DNA of 64,000 bases from Hypericum androsaemum (GCA_963995505.1 OZ023197.1:14382475-14446474); one strand, 5' to 3'; positions 46,926 to 59,290 are shown, numbered from the stretch's first letter. Made by a program: numbers and translations. The notes: generated by a model not told the origin, from the letters alone.

Positions 46926-48590
46926 GTGAATAATTATGAGAGTTTGAGATCGGCCGCCAACAAAGTGTATTTGATGAGGAGGTTGTTCAACCTCAAGATG
47001 GCGGAGAGTGATATGGTGGCCAAGCACTTACATGAGTTCAATGCGACGATTGCCCAATTGAGCTCGGTGAAGATTGACTTCGACGATGAGATACAAGCCC
47101 TAATTTTGCTAAGTTCCTTACCTGATAAATGGAGTGGCACGGTCACGGCGGTGAGTACCTCGGCAGGAAAGTTAGTACTTAAGCTAGATGAGGTGAGGGA
47201 TTTGATATTGAGTGAAGAGATCCGAAGAAGAGAATCCGGAGTAACCTCGACATCGGCTTTGAGTGTGGGTAATAGGGGGAGGTACAAGTTGAAGAGGAGG
47301 AAGGACCGGGGTATGTCAAGATCTAAATCGAGGCGTGGATCGAAGAGAGATTTGAGCTCGGTACAGTGTTAGAATTGTGACAAGTATGGTCACTTCCAAG
47401 ATCAGTTCTCGGCACCAAGGAGGGAGGACGAGTTGGCCAATGCAATGACGGAAGACTATGGAGTTGTGCTGATCTTGAGTGAGTGTAGTCCATTGGAGGG
47501 GTGGGTTGTAGATTCGGGAGCATCGTTTCATTCTTGTAGTGATGCAGGAATGATGGAGCGGTATGTCCTAGGTGACTTTGGCAAGGTTTGTCAAGCGAAT
47601 GATGAGCCATTGCAAGTTGTGGGCATGTGAGATGTGCGAATCAAGACCCCGAATGGATCGTTGTTGTAAGTGAAGGGTGTGAGGCATGTTCCTGGGTTGA
47701 AGAGGAACTTGCTATTCGTGGGGCAATTGGATGAGGAAGGCTATGGTGTGGCCTTTGACCCCGGGTCATGGAAGATCACCAAAGGGGCGATGGTGGTGGC
47801 TCGAGGAGTGAAGGATAAGGAAAGTGTGTCCGGTGATGGAAGTTCTAGCATTGAGATGGCTAAGCTAGACATCTTCAACTCGGGTGGGAGCAAGAAGGTA
47901 CTGAATGGCCAAGAGGCCACTGAGGAGAAGGTGAAATCAAGTTCTCCATCGCCAGTAGTTTCACAGTAGAGTTCCACAAGGGAAGGTGGTTCATCGTAGG
48001 GGTTTTTGCCCACTAACTACTATCTCTTGTCGATAGGTGGTGAGCCAAGAGATTATGCAGGGGCACAACAGAATGAGCTTGTACGTGAGAGGATACTTTC
48101 AAAGAGTGAGAAGATGGAGTCGTTGAGTGCCAACGAGACTTGGGGACTAGTCAAACTCCTAGTGGTAAGGCATGGCATAATCGAGAGGTTAGAAGAGTTG
48201 GTGTGGCAAAGGAGAACAAGTGTTGCAAGGAAAGAGCCAAGAATAAGAAGACTTCAAGTGGCTCCGTATGTGGTCGTGAGAGGTATGCCAAGAGGTGTAC
48301 AAGCCCGGTGAGTGCGGATGTGGTGGGAGTAGTGAGAAGGCTCATGAAAAATTCTAGAAAGCAATAAGAAAAGGCAATGAAGTGGATGCCCTTCCACTTG
48401 ACAAGCTTTATAGAGAATGGCCTAATTGATGAGGACAAAAAAGCTAGAGTGGCAAGATGTGTTGATGCAGATGTGGCATCAAGTCACCTTGAGAGAAGAT
48501 ATGGTCTTACAAGTGGGAAGCCCAAGGGGAGTGCCTTGGAAAGGTTGGAGCTATGCTTAGCTTCAACTAGCCTTGTGAAGTGATGAAAAG
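46926..48590 (+). pseudogene. Copia gag-protease relic with most of pol deleted
   Basis: Gag (46926-47370) with YLMRRLFNLKM, a decayed zinc knuckle (CDKYGHF) after a stop at about 47370, then protease WVVDSGASFHSC (about 47500) and GVRHVPGLKRNLL. Sequence then jumps to a piece before RT (about 48000-48200). Integrase, RT and RNase H are absent. Several stops interrupt it. Confidence 0.85.
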
Positions 48591-48936
48591 AGGCCGAAGT
48601 GCCAATTGGGAGAAGGTCATCTAGTGACGGGTGACGAGTGTCAATTGGTGAAGAAGGTCATCAAGTAAATGATGACAAGTGATGAAGGTCACCTAGTGAC
48701 GGGTGACTGATGAAGAGGTTAGTCTCCAGGAGGGAGATTGCCAAGTAATGGAGAAGGTCATCCAGTGACGGATGAGAGACGATGAGGTTAGTCTCCGTGT
48801 GGGAGATTGACAAGTGATGAGGATCGCTTAGTGATGGGTAGTTCGTCATGTGGTTAGTCTCCAGGTGGGAGATTGACAAGTGAGAGTCACCTAGTGAAGG
48901 GTGGCTCGTGTGGAGGCCAGTCTCCAGATGGGAGAT
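48590..48936 (+). repeat. Repeated polypurine-tract region before the copia 3' LTR
   Basis: About four diverged units of roughly 80 bp, each with GTCACCTAGTGACGGGTGA-type sequence and TCTCCAGGTGGGAGATTG. The last GGGAGATTG abuts the LTR start and acts as the polypurine tract; the others are extra copies. Confidence 0.75.
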
Positions 48937-49662
48937 TGTTGAGTATGGAACCTAAGAAACGGTTTGGGAGTTGATCGGATGTGATTCGGTGCTCGGGGAT
49001 ACTCGGGAGGTCAATCAGGTCAAGAGACAAAGAAGAAGAAGCAAAACGCTGATGTTGGGAAGGGCCCAACGGCCACTACTCCCTTGGCCCTCTCTCGGGG
49101 GCACTTCCAGGAACATGGAAAGTTGATGACCCAGCGGCCGCTGGGGATGCCCAAGAAAAGTAATTTTCTTGGACAAGTTTGCCCCTCCTGACCCAATAAC
49201 CCTTGTAGGGTTTGTGAGGCTATAAATACCCATTTGTCTCATTGTTGTAAGGTGTGGTTGCCATTGCCAAAGCTCTCCAAAGTGAAAAGAGAGAAAAGAG
49301 AGAAGAGAAGAGAAGGAGAGAAAGAGTGAGCCAAAGTGTGGCATCCATTGTAGTGAGCAAGTAAAACTCTACGTGTGTGTGTGTGATATAGTAGAATCTC
49401 TCCTGGATTGGATACCCCCGGAGGTAGATCGTTAAGGATCGAACTGGGTGAACAAATTTTGTGTGTCCCTCCTTTGTACTTTCTTTGTGTTTGTGGTTTA
49501 TGCTTAGTGTCGTGCTTGTGCTTGTATTATCCGTTGCATTGTGTGGGTCCACGAGAAAGTGGGTAATTTTGTCCAACAAGAGGGGGATAGGATCAACCAC
49601 TACCACTCTCCTCTTCCTCCACGGTAGCGAACCTACCGTGCTTTTTTTCACTAAATTTTACA
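48937..49662 (+). repeat. Copia 3' LTR
   Basis: Starts TGTTGAG right after the purine tract, contains CTATAAATACCC at about 49219, and ends near TTTTACA at 49662. The right boundary is uncertain by some bases. Confidence 0.65.
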
Positions 49663-49768
49663 AGGTAGGATATCTGGTAGGTACTATGGGAGTGACTGGA
49701 GTACTTTGTAATCAGTTTGGTACTTCAAGTCTAAAATTTTTTAGGTAAAAATTCACTGGTTTTACGCT

Positions 49769-50925
49769 TTGACACACCACTATCCTCTAGCTTCGTTGGA
49801 GACAACGAGTGGTACTTGTGAGGTAGACTTGATATACGAGGGATTGCCAAGTTTTTGTGCTCATTGTAGGATCATTGGCCACTCGGATGATTCATGTCGC
49901 AAGCTACACTCACGGGAGGATGGGGCGGTTGATGCCAAGCGGAAAGAAATCGCTCGTGGGAAACAAGTTGTGCAAGCTACAGTTCTCTCTAGGCCAGCTG
50001 GAAAGAAAACTTGGCAGCGGAAGGTTTTGGGTGCACCAAAACATGTTGTTGGATCCACGACATCTCAGGTTTTGGCTGCTCCTACCTCGAATGCTTTCGA
50101 GGCTTTGGAAGATGGTGAGATTTTGGCAGCGGAAGTGTTGGACAATTCAATAGGTCATATTGAACAAGAGGCCACTACTTCGCTTATTTTGTGCATAAGG
50201 AAGTGCAGCATAAGCACTTGGTTACGGGGTTGGAAACTGAAGTGAATACCCAGCTTCAAATTGACGAAATATTGGACGACTCACCTTCTACAGGGCAGCT
50301 GACTACCCGGCCACTGGTTACGGAACCCGTGATCCCGACTTCTTTGACGGTGATGGCAAACCTGAAGGTTGCACAAGCTGAAGGCTTGACTTTGGGCAAG
50401 GCTAGCAAGGGTAAAACGAGCTCAACAAAGGGCTCCAAACATAAGGGTTTGAAGCTGGATTTTCTTCGCAAGGGCACCCCGATATTACAGGGCTCTACTC
50501 CGTCTGTTTTGGGTCGTGCTTCAGCCTTGCCCTCTACGGAACCCACGTCTATCCCGGGTCAAGAAGGTTACAATATTATTGTTTTCTCAGACTCGAACGA
50601 TCTACCTGCTTCATTGAAGTTCATGGGCTCGATTACGAAGCAGATGAAGAACAATTGGTCGAACGAGGTCGAGTATTTTGACTTTTCGCCTACTAAGAAT
50701 ACTCACTTTCAAGTGAGGAAGAGAACTGGGAGTGCCTACACCGGTGAGGATCTACGCTGGTTGGAGTATGATATGGATTTTTGATGCGTCTTGGCTGATT
50801 GGTATCGCCCTTGGGTGAGACACTAGATATGGCAGCGGGTTTTACCTTTTTCTACCTTTTCTCATCCTCATTCCGTAATCTTTCTTTTCCCATTAATAAA
50901 GGTTCGTAATTTAAAAAAAAAATTT
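49769..50925 (+). mobile_element. LINE ORF1-type fragment with poly(A) tail
   Basis: Open frames (49769-50245, then 50191-50784 after a frameshift) encode EGLPSFCAHCRIIGHSDDSC, the CX2CX4HX4C knuckle that ends the ORF1 nucleic-acid-binding protein of plant L1 LINEs, followed by a low-complexity linker. Stop TGA at 50782-50784, about 125 nt of 3' sequence with AATAAA, then an A run at about 50911-50921. No endonuclease or RT follows, so this is a non-autonomous or deleted LINE. Confidence 0.7.
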
Positions 50926-51191
50926 TTGACAAGGTGACAAAAGTTTTAACTTGTTATCAACTAAGTCACATTCACTAATCTGAATTAATTAAATTATCTC
51001 ACGTATCATGCCATGTAATTACTCATGTTAGGAATGTCACTTGGTTGATAACTAGATTAAATGTTTGTCAACTGCTCAAAATATTTGAAACCACAGGATA
51101 GTGGTGTATAAAAAATAATACAATACTTGAACAAGTCTGGATTTCAATCCTTGTTATACACAAGGGGAAGCTTGTGATGATTTCTTAATAT

Positions 51192-52870
51192 TCAGAGGGG
51201 AATAGGATCGAAGTAGATGGTTTTCATCAAAGTCTCAGTGTAGGTCCCATAGGTCATCCCGTCTCCAACTTTGTAACAAATTTCCATAATACGGCCATAG
51301 TTGAGCACTCGAATTAGGATTTCTAGTGGAACTTTTCCAGATTCCTTCATCAACTCTTCATTCAGAGATTTCCATGCATTTGAAATCCTTCTTTGAAATA
51401 CAGCTTCCGTCTCCTCATCCGATGCATTGTATTCTCTCTTGTAGCTGCTAAACGCAACTGTCAGATTTTCGGTACTCTCTTCTTCCCGCTTCATTACACG
51501 AAAAATTGTACATGGCCAACATCAGAATGCATATTGTTTGAGGAAAAATAACGTAGGTAGGAAAAAAAAATACTGCAAGCAAAGCATTGATAGTTTTCAA
51601 TTGTCTCAAACCCGTGACCGTAATCGTAAGCTCGTGGTTACAGTCACGATTTCAAACGAAAATCATGATCAGCAACTTCAAATCATGCAATATGTAATTA
51701 ATTACCTTGTGGCTGGCCAAATCATTAGCAAGCCGAGCAATTACACACACAACTTCAAATTGTCAGTTACGATTAAACCACTCGCATAATAACTTATTTT
51801 AAATGATTGTTAAATCAAAACCCAACTTATATTATTTTGTAAGATTTAAGGTACTGTTTTCGTTAGGTTTTTTTTTGTGTGAAACAATTGTTTTCGTTAG
51901 GTTATTACAAGAAAACCACGAATACCGAATAGGATTTAAAGAGTATATTTTTTCAAATGCTTGCAGTTAGAAGAAAGAAAACAGAAGACATAACTTCTCC
52001 CTTTATTCATTCTTGTATCATGTGTCACTTTTATACTTGCACAAGTTATCATTTTTGGTAGCGTTATCTGTATGACCCTTCTTGGTCAACGGTTCATCAA
52101 TAGGATTTATGTTTCAATTGAATTTTATAGTTCCGTAAATGTTTGATCATGTCACATTTGGGCAAGTATCATTTTAATAATATATAGTTACGTTGTGGTG
52201 ACCAAATCATTAGCAAGCCGACCAATAATACCCACAGCTTGTGCCATATCAGCTACATTTTTCAACCATTTGCATGCCTCGCCGGTGAGCTCTCCGATCC
52301 CGAAAAAGGCTACCGCTTGCATGTACATTTTCCCGGCAGACAAGATTCCCAGATCTAAACTCTCTTCAAAAGATGGAAGATACCCACTTTTCATCCATTT
52401 AGCTTCCAGCATGTACACTCTTGCAAACTCCTGCAGGTGCTCAGCCAACACAAAATGGTAAACACCTAATATCACAAGCCGTAGTATAAATTGACAAGAG
52501 ATTGTGGTTTAATTCCTAGTAGATGTAATTAGGTGTAAAATTTATCTTAAAAAAATAAAATTGTTAGCATGCATTTATATGTGTTTCCATAATTACAAGA
52601 AACATGGGGTTTTGCCAAATGAATGTAGTATGCACATTCGGACGATATTGGAGAAAGATTTATGGACAGTGTTGCTTTCCACTGCTTTTTGGAGTGTTGC
52701 TCTTTCTTATATCTGAATCCTTAGTGTTTTTTTTAAAGGTAAATTACATCAAGAATACACCTATGTCAAGGTTTGAACTCATGATCTCTGTCAAATTTTC
52801 CTACGCCTATGCCGCTAGGCCAAATGGCCTTTGGCCTGAATCCTTAGAGTTTGCGTCTCTATTTATAGAG
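51192..52870 (-). pseudogene. Terpene synthase copy E, recombined remnant (exons 6-7 plus promoter)
   Basis: Exon 7 (51192-51488) is open to its TGA. A 51-bp stub of exon 6 (51706-51756) with F-like intron 6 follows. Then comes D-like intron 6 sequence and a second, nearly full exon 6 (52192 to about 52436). The second exon 6 has a one-base deletion near its 3' end and its acceptor CAG reads CAC. Past intron 5 the sequence jumps to the TPS promoter region (about 52661-52870, with TATA at 52857-52870). Exons 1-5 are missing. The patchwork of F-like and D-like introns points to unequal recombination between array members. No functional product is possible. Confidence 0.9.
52725..52835 (-). mobile_element. 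tRNA-derived SINE with 12-bp target duplication
   Basis: Flanked by CTGAATCCTTAG (52713-52724 and 52836-52847). On the minus strand it has an A box (TGGCCTAGCGG), a B box (GAGTTCAAACC) at suitable spacing, and an A-rich 3' tail. It lies in the orphan promoter of TPS copy E. Copies C and F have the uninterrupted site. Confidence 0.88.
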
Positions 52871-52959
52871 CGAGTAAAGGAGGAGAAGAGAGCTATTTTG
52901 AACGGGAACAATGTCCCAGTGACAAGCCCTCCTCATCGATAACCCCATTGAAATACTGA

Positions 52960-53070
52960 GGTATTGTCAAAGGGCTTGCAGCCCAACGACACAAGGTATT
53001 ATAAATATATAGGAGGTATAGAGTTCAAACTCTGACATTGTCATAGTATAAAATATACCTTAAAAAAATA
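52960..53070 (+). mobile_element. Probable second SINE
   Basis: Plus strand: GCTTGCAGCCCAACGACACA as a diverged A-box region, GAGTTCAAACTC as B box, then an A-rich tail (CTTAAAAAAA). Target duplications not identified. Confidence 0.5.
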
Positions 53071-53179
53071 CCGATGTATTTGAACGGGAAACCTGAAATT
53101 CATAATTCCAGTCCAAAACGACACCGCACAACTTATTTACGGAGTATCACACCAACCAAATGCACTTTGCAAAATTTAA

Positions 53180-53575
53180 TTCAAGCCCGGAGGCGAAAGA
53201 AAAAGGCAGCAATATTGACTTTAGCATGTCAATGGACGACTAGGACACTCGTGACAGGACCGTGGTAGAGGTTTCTATGGAGATCAGGAACAGGCAAACC
53301 ATTAAAGCAACCAGTTGCCCTTCAACAGCTCAAAGAAAAAGATATGGAGAAAGAGGATCGCCCTGCACAACCCACCCTCTCCAACTTAAATAATCTAGAA
53401 GCTAAACAGTTGATAAGAACCGAGGCTGAGGCCCCCTTGATATAGTTAGCGATCCAACTCCTAAAGCGCGGCCCAAAGCCCCATGACATCCAATACTTCA
53501 AGAATGTACGACCAACGTACAGAATCGAAAGCTTGTCGGAAGTCCGGTTTTAAAAAGAACCCAAACAATATTAGA
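53180..53575 (-). mobile_element. LINE reverse transcriptase relic
   Basis: Minus-strand reading, with frameshifts, includes VVQGDPLSPYLF, the conserved QGDPLSP block of LINE RT. No other intact domain. Confidence 0.7.
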
Positions 53576-54157
53576 ATTCTTAAATATAGCTTACTTTCTG
53601 TCCGTTTCCTCTTTTAGTATTGAGAGAATCACGGCAATATAATGTGGTAGGAAAGCAACTGGATCGAGGTAGGTTAAAATAATCCCATTGCTTTTTCGAT
53701 GAGGATGCCAAATTTTGACCAGTTTGTCCAAGTTTTTCAAAATATACGCGTAGATCACAAATTTATTTATAATAAGAAGGAAAAAAAATACAGAGACGGG
53801 GTAAAAGGACAAACGATTAATCCATTAATCCAATAACTTAAACAAACCAACCAATAAATAAATCGTTTGTTCCAAACCTTACGATTGATTAATCAAAGGA
53901 CATCATGATCTAAATAGGGTCACAAATCAAATGATAGAAATAATTACCTAGTCGAGACAAACGATCACAAATCTATTTTATCTTTACGATTGCATAACTT
54001 GCCAAGTATTTTATATCTCCACATAATCCATCTTTCACATTTAACCCCGTTTCTAAGCTACTTTCATGATTTTCTGAACAATAATGCAATACTTAAACAA
54101 GCCTGGATTTCAATCCTTATTATACACAAGGGGAAGCTCGTGATGATTTCTCAATAT
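53576..54157. repeat. Spacer duplicated at 58660-59280
   Basis: About 53590-53940 matches about 58640-59285 in order, for example CTGGATCGAGGTAGGTTAA, GGATGCCAAATTT and CTTACGATTGATTAATCAAAGG. This marks a segmental duplication of the intergenic DNA around copies E/F and F/G. No gene inside. Confidence 0.8.
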
Positions 54158-57100
54158 TCAGAGGGGAATAGGATCGAAGTAGATGGTTTTCATCAAAGAC
54201 TCCGTGTAGGTCCCATCGGTCATTCCGTCTCCAACTTTGTAACAAATTTCCATAATACGGCCATAGTTGAGCACTCGCATTAGGATTTCTAGTGGAACTT
54301 TTCCAGATTCCTTCATCAACTCTTCATTCATAGTTTTCCATGCATTTGAAATCCTTCTTTGAAATACAGCTTCCGTCTCCTCATCCGATGCATTGTATTC
54401 TCTCTTGTAGCTGCTAAACGTACCTGTCAGATTTCCGGTACCCTCCTCTTCCCGCTTCATTACGCGAAAAAATGGTACATAGCCAACATCAGAATGCATA
54501 CTGTTTGAGGAAAAATAAAGTAGATAGAAAAAAATAATACTGCAAGCAAAGCATATATAGTTTTCAATTGTCTCAAACCCGTGACCGTAATCGTAAGCTC
54601 GTGGTTACAGTCAAGATTTCTAACGAAAATCATGATCAGCAGCTTCAAATCATGCAATATGTAATTAATTACCTTGTGGCTGACCAAATCATTAGCTAGC
54701 CGAGCAATTACACACACAACTTCTGCCATATGAGGTTTGGTTTTCAACCATTTGCACGCCTCGGTCGTGGGGGCAGATTTGGTGGGGACTGGGGTAGTCC
54801 CCAAATATGGGGACTAACTCAAACCAATATCACTACACATGCAAACCAATATCACTTCATATGTAAACCAGCGTCTTGCAAACCAATATCACTTCACATG
54901 CAAACCAATATCACTTCACATGCAAACCAATATCACCTGATAGGTTATTGACCATCAGATTTAAAGATAATCAAATCTGACGGCCCAAAATGTAGTCCCC
55001 ACCTATGGACAAATTTTCTTTAGTCCCCTCTCAATCCGGTCCAATCCCGAGAAAGGCTACCGCTTGCATGTACGTTTTCCCAGCTGACAAGATTCCCAGA
55101 TCTAAACTCTCTTTAAAAGATGGGAGATACCCACTTTTCATCCATTCAGCCTCCGTCATTTATAATCTTGCAACATCCTGCAGCTGCTTATATCCAACAC
55201 ACGGTTATCGTGTATTTTTTGACTTATTATTCTTTTGGAGGAATAATATATCTCATCCGTTAAAAAAAAATTAAGAAATGTTTGAGAATAGAGAAAGTCA
55301 TTCTTTGCCATGCTCTTAAAAAAAAGGGATCGGGATATATAGTCCACGCACGGTTCAGTAAAGATGTAGCCTAAACTATAAGGACTAAAGTTTGTAGGCC
55401 TTTTTCAAGCAATAAAAGAACGGGTTTCATTCAGCTTGGCTTAAAAAATAAGAATACATGTACTTTTATTTGCCGGATAAATATAAAAGGTATTCTGTTA
55501 CCAAGTATATATACGTGTGAAAATATGAGAGCATGAATGTACGTGTGTGTATATGTGTGTGTAAAAATATGCGTGTAGATACGTAGTACGTACTACATAT
55601 TATGTATTGATATACAAGTTCTAGAGCCGATGTAGTATATATCTTGCATATTCCCTTGTCAATGACACAACAATCGATGATCCATCCCCAGCAGCATGGG
55701 TTTCCAATTCATCAAAAGTGTCCAAGAAAATCTTATAGAGGTGCTTCATGTAATCTATGGGAAGCCAGTCGATCATACCTCTGTCCCACCTGAGAAAAAT
55801 TCATAATTTTGAGTAGAACTCTATATCTCTCTCTAGTTATCTACCCTTTTCAGTAAAAATTATAAAAACACAAAAAAAAAATTTAAACTATATATAGTTT
55901 TGATATTATAGGCAGGAGACAAACCTGATCATTGCATCGGTTAGAACAGGAAGATCATCAAAATCACCGTAAGTATCATAAACATCATCAAGAAAACTTA
56001 TAAGGTTGCATTGTTTGGTGTATTCAACCCGAGCGTAAGAACATTTAGGATCGGAATGTATAGAATCAGCCCAGAAGAAGAACTCCATAAGTCTGTCTCT
56101 TCCCAATGGTAACTTGGATGCAAGTTCCTGATCCTTCGACCACCTATCCATATAACTTATACCAATTAGAAAACTTATAGTAAGGTCTATCTTAGTATTG
56201 TGTGGTTTCTGAGTAAATGATACGTGGATGAAAAGCTCACCATATGGTGCTATTATGACTTTAATCAATTTCTTCATACCAATAGCTAACTTTTATGCAA
56301 TAAAAAATTGACTAACTTAAAAATTTAAATAATTAGAATATCTATTTTATCTAAAATCTTAAGAAATCGTGGAGATGGATCAAACCTAGCTCGACTTTCA
56401 AGTTGTGTTATCTAAAGCAAATTTACTCTACAAGTGTGAATAAAAAGTAAACTTACTTGTACATGTTTTTTATCTCTTGTTGGTGTAGTAGCTGAACCCG
56501 GTTGAAGTCGAACTTGGCAAGCTTAAGCAACGTATCGTTCTTAGGCTCATTATCTTCTTGGCGGCGTCTCTCGTAGAAATATATGAACTCTCTTGCTTTT
56601 AGCCTAACCGATCCCTTGTGCAATGGAGTCGACAACGAACTATTTATCTCATCTGCCAAATGAGATTTCGATTGAGCCAACATCTCCAAGTGGGTTCTTG
56701 TAAAAGTTAGAGCTTCTTCAAGAATATCTTCGCCATGTGTTATAACATTGGCAGCTTCGAACAGACTTAATAAGCCTTCGGGGTCATAAATAAGGGAATT
56801 CTTGAACTTCTGCGTCTCGTTGTCCTTGAACTTTTTGAAGATGTCTGATGAAAAACAAAAATTAAAGGTGTCGTATATATTCGTTAAGGGCCTAGTGTTA
56901 TATTGTGATGAACGCAGATCTTACCGCTCGACATCTTAATTCTGTGTTGTCTGAAAATCCGAAACACAACTGCAGTAGTGTAAAGATCAAGATCTTTCTT
57001 CTCTAAGAGACCAAACTGCGAGTCGAAAACTTGATATAATTGTCTCTCGATCTCTGCTTGAAAATGGTATGAGATGCCAAGACGAGATAGTAAGTCGATC

Positions 57101-57521
57101 AGTTTAAGTCTCTCCACTGCATCAGTGAAAGTGTCAAGCAACATGGCCTCCACCTTACTCTTCAACGTCTTTACCTCCGTATCGTACCTTTGAAGCTTCT
57201 ACAAATTTTGTACAATATAACACACAAAGTGAGAAGCAGTAACATAGGAGGTCAAAGAAGAGAGTTGAAGGACGCGAACTTTTTTAATAGCTAAATTTAA
57301 TTAATGATAGTAATATTTACACAGTGTATAATTCCCTGCAGCTGCAGTGAAAGAACCGTTGAAGGATGCAAACTAATGAAAACAGTGGAGGTAACCTCTT
57401 GATCGAATGGGATGGAAGCAAGGCGATCTCTCCAAAATTCCGGAGGGAAGTTGCAACGAGGACGAGTTTGGGTCTCACGAGGTGAAGGCAGCTGAGATGC
57501 TAAAGGTGCTACAGATGCCAT
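54158..57521 (-). pseudogene. Terpene synthase copy F, full gene broken in exon 6
   Basis: Exon 1 57396-57521, exon 2 56925-57198, exon 3 56457-56844, exon 4 55925-56143, exon 5 55648-55789, exon 6 about 54676-55187 with an insertion, exon 7 54158-54454. Exons 1-5 and 7 are open with family lengths and phases. It has R-P-X8-W, RDR, DDVYD and the normal C-terminal DPIPL. Exon 6 is destroyed by a ~270-bp MITE and has a TAA where other copies have a Tyr codon (near 55156). The exon 5 donor is GC instead of GT, which alone would be tolerable. The promoter with TATA is retained and resembles that of C. Transcription is plausible; a functional protein is not. Confidence 0.92.
54767..55035. mobile_element. 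MITE in exon 6 of TPS copy F
   Basis: Ends contain inverted GGTGGGGACT and AGTCCCCACC-type sequence. The interior has about five diverged copies of a ~22-bp unit (GCAAACCAATATCACTTCACAT, about 54830-54935). CGGTC occurs next to each end and may be the target duplication. Absent from exon 6 of all other copies. Confidence 0.75.
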
Positions 57522-57614
57522 GGACACGAAATTAAATCGCTTTTAAAAAACTTCGCTTTCCACTGCTTTTGGAGTGTTGCTCTTTCTTATATCTGAATCC
57601 TTAGAGTTTGAGCA

Positions 57615-57626
57615 TCTATTTATAGA
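57615..57626 (-). promoter_or_regulatory. TATA box of TPS copy F
   Basis: CTCTATAAATAG on the minus strand about 95 nt upstream of the ATG, in the same context as the gene C promoter. Confidence 0.7.
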
Positions 57627-57774
57627 GCGAGTAAAGGAGGAGAAGAGAACTCTTTTTGGCTTATGTGTAACTTTGCTAGTTTCATTGACCAAAAAAATAT
57701 TTTTTTATAATTACTTTTTTATGACTAGGAAATTGATTTATTCTAGATATGGATGCCTAGTAAAATTACCTCTA

Positions 57775-58065
57775 TTCTAAAGAAAAAAAATGTGAAATAG
57801 ACACAAGAGAATTACATGGTTCAGAAAATTGTCTATGTCCACGTGAGAAAATGAGATCTTATTGATGAGTTTCTTCTTGCCCAAGCTCTAGCTCAACTCG
57901 ACTCAGCCACCCTATAACCCTAATACAATAATCAAGCCTATCTAAATAATATAGGAGTCCAAAATATAATCCAGCTAGGAGACTAAGCATATAATCCAAC
58001 TAACATGGAATTCAACTAGGAGTCTCATAGAATTTTTGTAGAATATGAATTCTTGATTTTGAATC
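57775..58065 (-). mobile_element. Copia LTR remnant upstream of TPS copy F
   Basis: Diverged copy of the LTR at 20056-20400 in the same orientation and position relative to the TPS start (shared ACACAAGAGAATTAC and GAATATGAATTCT blocks). It is cut off at about 58065; no internal region follows. Confidence 0.75.
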
Positions 58066-59290
58066 ATAGGTCTTTTGACCGAACCATGTAATATCGTGTA
58101 ACTTCTATTCTTCCTATTTTGTTACTATTTGTTATGGATGTTCTACACATTCGTGTTTCTGCTTCCGCTGCTCTAACATCTTGAGCACCAAAATCTCGGC
58201 AATCAAAATTTGGAACAAAAAATTATTACAAAAATAGTAAAAGTTGGTCATTCTAAATTTGAGTACGAATATTTAAGGGGAGATTTGTGTCTTGATTGGG
58301 TCATCAAAATTTGACGTCAGTCCCGAGATGGCAATTAGATTATATTAGTACACCTCGTTTCACTTGCCTCCTAAAAAATAATGGAATCTAGACTGTCCCA
58401 ATTTTATACTCGAGTGTTCAACAAATCTGGACGGAAAGAGATCGATTCTACCATATTATATGGAAACGTTCTTAGAGAATGCAGACAACTTTAGGTGCCA
58501 TTTTTTTTAAATCTCAAGAGTCGATGAGAATGATTTAAGAGTAAAATTTGAACAAATTTTTTTAAATTAAATTTAAGTTTCTTAATACTTCAATCAATTT
58601 TTATTTAATTTTCATATTACTTATGATACTTTTGTTGGTCTTTTGTCCGTTTCCTATTTTAGTATTGTGCGAATTTTGTCAATATAATGGCGTAGGATTC
58701 CATCTACTTCCGTCCAGATTTGTTAAACATGCGTGTATATTGCAGAGAGAGACCATTGGTGGAAATGGCCGACAATGATTCCAGATTTGTTAATTACGGT
58801 CTTTTGTTGTTCTTTGGAAAATTATTGGTGTTACTAATTGTAGATTTTTGAAATGTGTATTAGATAGCATTTATAATTATTTAACTCTAATAATTGGGTA
58901 TTTAATATATAGTTTGGTGTTAGTTAACACAATTTTACTTATTAAAAAAAATATATTGCAGAGACACGATAGAAAATTGACACAGTTCGGATTTCTATTA
59001 CTTTTCTTATAAAGCACCTGGATCGAGGTAGGTTAATATAATTTCATTGCCTTTTCGTTAAGGATGCCAAATTTGACCAGCTTGTCGAAGTTTTCCAAAA
59101 TAAATAATACGCGTGGATCACATATTACTTTATAGTAATAAGAATTTAAAAACGAGTCGAGTAAAAGGACAAACGATTAATCAATTAATCCAAATAAACA
59201 AACCAACCAATAAAACGTTTGTCCAAAACCTTACGATTGATTAATCAAAGGACTTCATTATCTAGATAGGGTCACAAATCAGGGGTGGAT
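58066..59290. other. AT-rich spacer, partly duplicated
   Basis: No gene. From about 58640 it is the second copy of the spacer described at 53576-54157. Confidence 0.6.

Noticed and set aside
49662..50932. ACAAGGT as target duplication of the LINE ORF1-type element
   Set aside because: Seven bases occur near both ends but the right copy is separated from the A run by TTTTTG and the left overlaps the LTR end; too weak to claim.
54830..54935. CRISPR-like direct repeats (22-bp units)
   Set aside because: Units are contiguous without unique spacers, lie inside a MITE in a plant gene, and no cas-like genes exist here.
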